DNA of 6,740 bases from Gammaproteobacteria bacterium (GTDB lineage: Bacteria > Pseudomonadota > Gammaproteobacteria > Pseudomonadales > Pseudomonadaceae): the NCBI GenBank assembly GCA_012513235.1, contig JAAZCO010000093.1, positions 1-6,740 of the forward strand, written 5' to 3'. Both the position numbers and the translations under genes were made by a program. This document shows positions 5,232 to 6,740 of the stretch, piece after piece; the stretch's first letter is position 1; each line of letters opens with the position of its first letter. Below the pieces are notes generated by a model, which saw only the letters and a list, made by a program, of their open reading frames with translations, searched no databases and was not told where the DNA came from.

Positions 5232-6470
5232 GTGGGTGGTCTCAATGCGCCAATCCTAAGTGGTGCGGCGTTAGCTGAACGATTTTCAGCGCTGGATGCG
5301 TTTCTGTGTGCACAGCAAAGTATCTGGCGCGAAAAGCCCTTTATTGAGCAACAGCTCAACTGGGAAGCTGATCATCCTGAGTTGGCCGCTTGGTTGCGCA
5401 GCCGCAGCTTGGCTGATGCTGAAACCTGTCATAACAGCGCGCATAGTTTGACTGCACCGCAACCCTTTATGGGTTGGGCGCAGCACGCTGAGCAACTGTG
5501 TCGCCTGGGTACTTTTAATCCTGCTGAGCTGACTGAGCGGCCGCTGCGTATGCAAAGCGGTATTGCGCAGCGCAAGTGGCAGCAGATTGCCGCCTTTGCC
5601 GGTGCAGTGCAGGGCAGCGCGCAGCAGTTACTGCATCAGCCTCAGCATTGGCTGGATTGGTGTGCCGGTAAAGGGCATTTAGGACGTTATCTGGCGTGGC
5701 CGGATGCGCAGCTTGAGAGCTTAGAGTTTGATGCTCAATTGATCAGCAGTGCTCAGGCCATCAGCGAAAAATATCTCCCCCATGCCCAACATACTTTATG
5801 TGATGTGATGAGTCCCGCCAGCGTTGCGCCTTTGCTGCGCAGCGATACTGTGGTGGCTTTACATGCCTGTGGTGATTTGCATACCCATTTGCTGCGTCAG
5901 GTCAGCGCACAGCCAACGGCAGCATTAGCCTTAGCGCCCTGTTGTTATAATCGTACGCACGCTGAGCACTATCAGCCGCTGTCCAATGCTGGGCGAGCGT
6001 CACAGTTGCAATTGAGTCGTGATGATTTAAGTTTGCCACTTACCGCCACAGTCACTGCGACGACTCGTGAGCGGCGTTTGCGTGATCAGTCGATGGCCTG
6101 GCGTTTAGCTTTTGATATTGTGCAGCGCAGCTTGCGTGAGCTGGATGAGTACTTACCCACTCCTTCATTGTCGGCGACTTGGTTTAACAAATCCTTTGCG
6201 CAGTGGTGTCAGGATGTGGCTGCGCTAAAAGAATTACCTCAGGTGCCAGAGCAAGACTGGGCGCAATTAGAAGCGCAAGGTTGGCAGCGTTTAGCTTGGG
6301 TGCGTAACTTAGAATTGGTGCGTGGGTTGTTTCGTCGGCCACTGGAATTATGGCTGGTGCTGGATCAGGCGTTGTTTTTACAGGAACAAGGTTTTATTGT
6401 TGAATTAGGCGAGTTTTGTGCTGCAGAGCTCACGCCGCGTAATCTTTTATTATTGGCGCAGCGCAGCTGA
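5232..6470 (+). CDS. Uncharacterised SAM-dependent methyltransferase, METTL25/Methyltransf_32-like
   Basis: Predicted cytoplasmic class I methyltransferase of unknown substrate, 412 residues. The central domain starts with the SAM-binding turn DWCAGKGHLGRYLA (142-155). It is followed by an acidic residue at a second strand in LESLEFD (161-167), then VALHACGDL (208-216) and LALAPCCYNR (232-241). DxCxGKGxL, HACGDL and APCCY together mark the family of METTL25, RRNAD1 and GSTCD-like bacterial proteins. Residues 1-135 and 280-412 have no motif I recognise; both are rich in Gln, Leu and Trp. No signal peptide or membrane span is seen. The GTG start touches the TAG of permease 2 and has AGGG 7 bases upstream, so it is probably the last gene of the transporter operon. 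That position does not show that it acts in transport. Enzyme class is well supported, substrate unknown. Confidence 0.88.
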   Translation: MGGLNAPILSGAALAERFSALDAFLCAQQSIWREKPFIEQQLNWEADHPELAAWLRSRSLADAETCHNSAHSLTAPQPFMGWAQHAEQLCRLGTFNPAELTERPLRMQSGIAQRKWQQIAAFAGAVQGSAQQLLHQPQHWLDWCAGKGHLGRYLAWPDAQLESLEFDAQLISSAQAISEKYLPHAQHTLCDVMSPASVAPLLRSDTVVALHACGDLHTHLLRQVSAQPTAALALAPCCYNRTHAEHYQPLSNAGRASQLQLSRDDLSLPLTATVTATTRERRLRDQSMAWRLAFDIVQRSLRELDEYLPTPSLSATWFNKSFAQWCQDVAALKELPQVPEQDWAQLEAQGWQRLAWVRNLELVRGLFRRPLELWLVLDQALFLQEQGFIVELGEFCAAELTPRNLLLLAQRS

Positions 6471-6570
6471 AAAAACAGCTAAACATTGATGTCCACTAGG
6501 CTACAGCTGATTTTAGTGATGCGTCGTAACTGCTTGAATTGACTCAAGTTAAATATATTTGAAGAAAGGC
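6471..6570. other. Intergenic region between the methyltransferase gene and the tRNA promoter
   Basis: No gene is seen. AGCTG / CAGCT (6466-6480) around six A could form a short 5-bp hairpin over the stop codon but has no T-run, so no convincing terminator is visible on the plus strand. A 5-bp hairpin CTTGA / TCAAG lies at about 6534-6549. The A/T-rich stretch 6549-6567 next to the -35 box may act as an UP element for the tRNA promoter. Confidence 0.4.
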
Positions 6571-6598
6571 TTTACAAGGCACTTCGAATCTATATAAT
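6571..6598 (+). promoter_or_regulatory. Sigma-70 promoter of tRNA-Thr
   Basis: The -35 box is TTTACA (6571-6576, five of six consensus bases) and the -10 box is a perfect TATAAT (6593-6598), separated by 16 bases. Transcription should start near 6605, only a few bases before the mature tRNA 5' end at 6609. The stretch after the -10 box (AGCCGCC) is GC-rich, as in stringently controlled stable-RNA promoters. Confidence 0.8.
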
Positions 6599-6608
6599 AG
6601 CCGCCATT

Positions 6609-6684
<76 letters not shown>

Positions 6685-6699
6685 CATTAAAGTCTGAGT

Positions 6700-6731
6700 G
6701 TAGACACAAAAAAAACTTTGTGGTCTACTTT
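6700..6731 (+). terminator. Possible terminator hairpin after tRNA-Thr
   Basis: GTAGAC-ACAAA (6700-6710) can pair with TTTGT-G-GTCTAC (6717-6728), giving 11 bp with one bulged G and an A-rich loop. Only three T follow, so termination would be weak. It could instead be a processing hairpin between the tRNA and a gene beyond the edge. Confidence 0.35.
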
Positions 6732-6740
6732 CAGCCAAGA

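Overview
The window looks like a chromosomal segment of a gamma-proteobacterium close to Pseudomonas, but with lower GC than typical members of that genus (by eye about half). The reasons are the protein resemblances (a Pseudomonas-type Zwf and HexR, and an amino-acid ABC cassette of the PA5152-PA5155 type as I recall it from P. aeruginosa), the gene order, and a tRNA that encodes its own CCA. The species is an inference and cannot be fixed from this sequence.

Layout. On the minus strand, 1-1085 carries the first 361 codons of zwf (glucose-6-phosphate dehydrogenase); the C-terminal part lies beyond the left edge. On the plus strand, 1185-2054 carries a divergent hexR-type RpiR-family repressor. 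The 99-bp gap between them holds a 17-bp palindrome that fits the HexR operator pattern and overlaps -10-like hexamers facing both ways. Then comes a polar amino-acid uptake cassette on the plus strand: ATPase (2232-3008, broken), periplasmic binding protein (3019-3774), a GC-rich stem-loop with a T-run (3797-3827), and two inner-membrane permeases (3850-4545 and 4542-5231, overlapping by 4 bases). Abutting it is an uncharacterised SAM-dependent methyltransferase of the METTL25/Methyltransf_32 type (5232-6470). The window ends with tRNA-Thr(UGU) at 6609-6684, which has its own strong promoter.

How they work together. Zwf feeds glucose-6-phosphate into the Entner-Doudoroff/pentose-phosphate routes, and HexR is known to repress such genes until the intermediate KDPG accumulates. 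The ABC cassette would import a basic or polar amino acid (lysine/arginine/ornithine/histidine class). The stem-loop after the binding-protein gene probably makes the binding protein more abundant than the permeases.

The most striking observation is an in-frame TAA at 2835-2837 in the ATPase gene. It falls after Walker B and the D-loop but before the H-loop histidine. The same frame then continues for 56 intact, family-like codons to a TGA at 3006. The rest of the cassette is intact, so this is a very recent nonsense mutation, a sequence error, or (less likely) a gene working in two pieces. I saw no mobile element, CRISPR array or obviously new multi-gene system.
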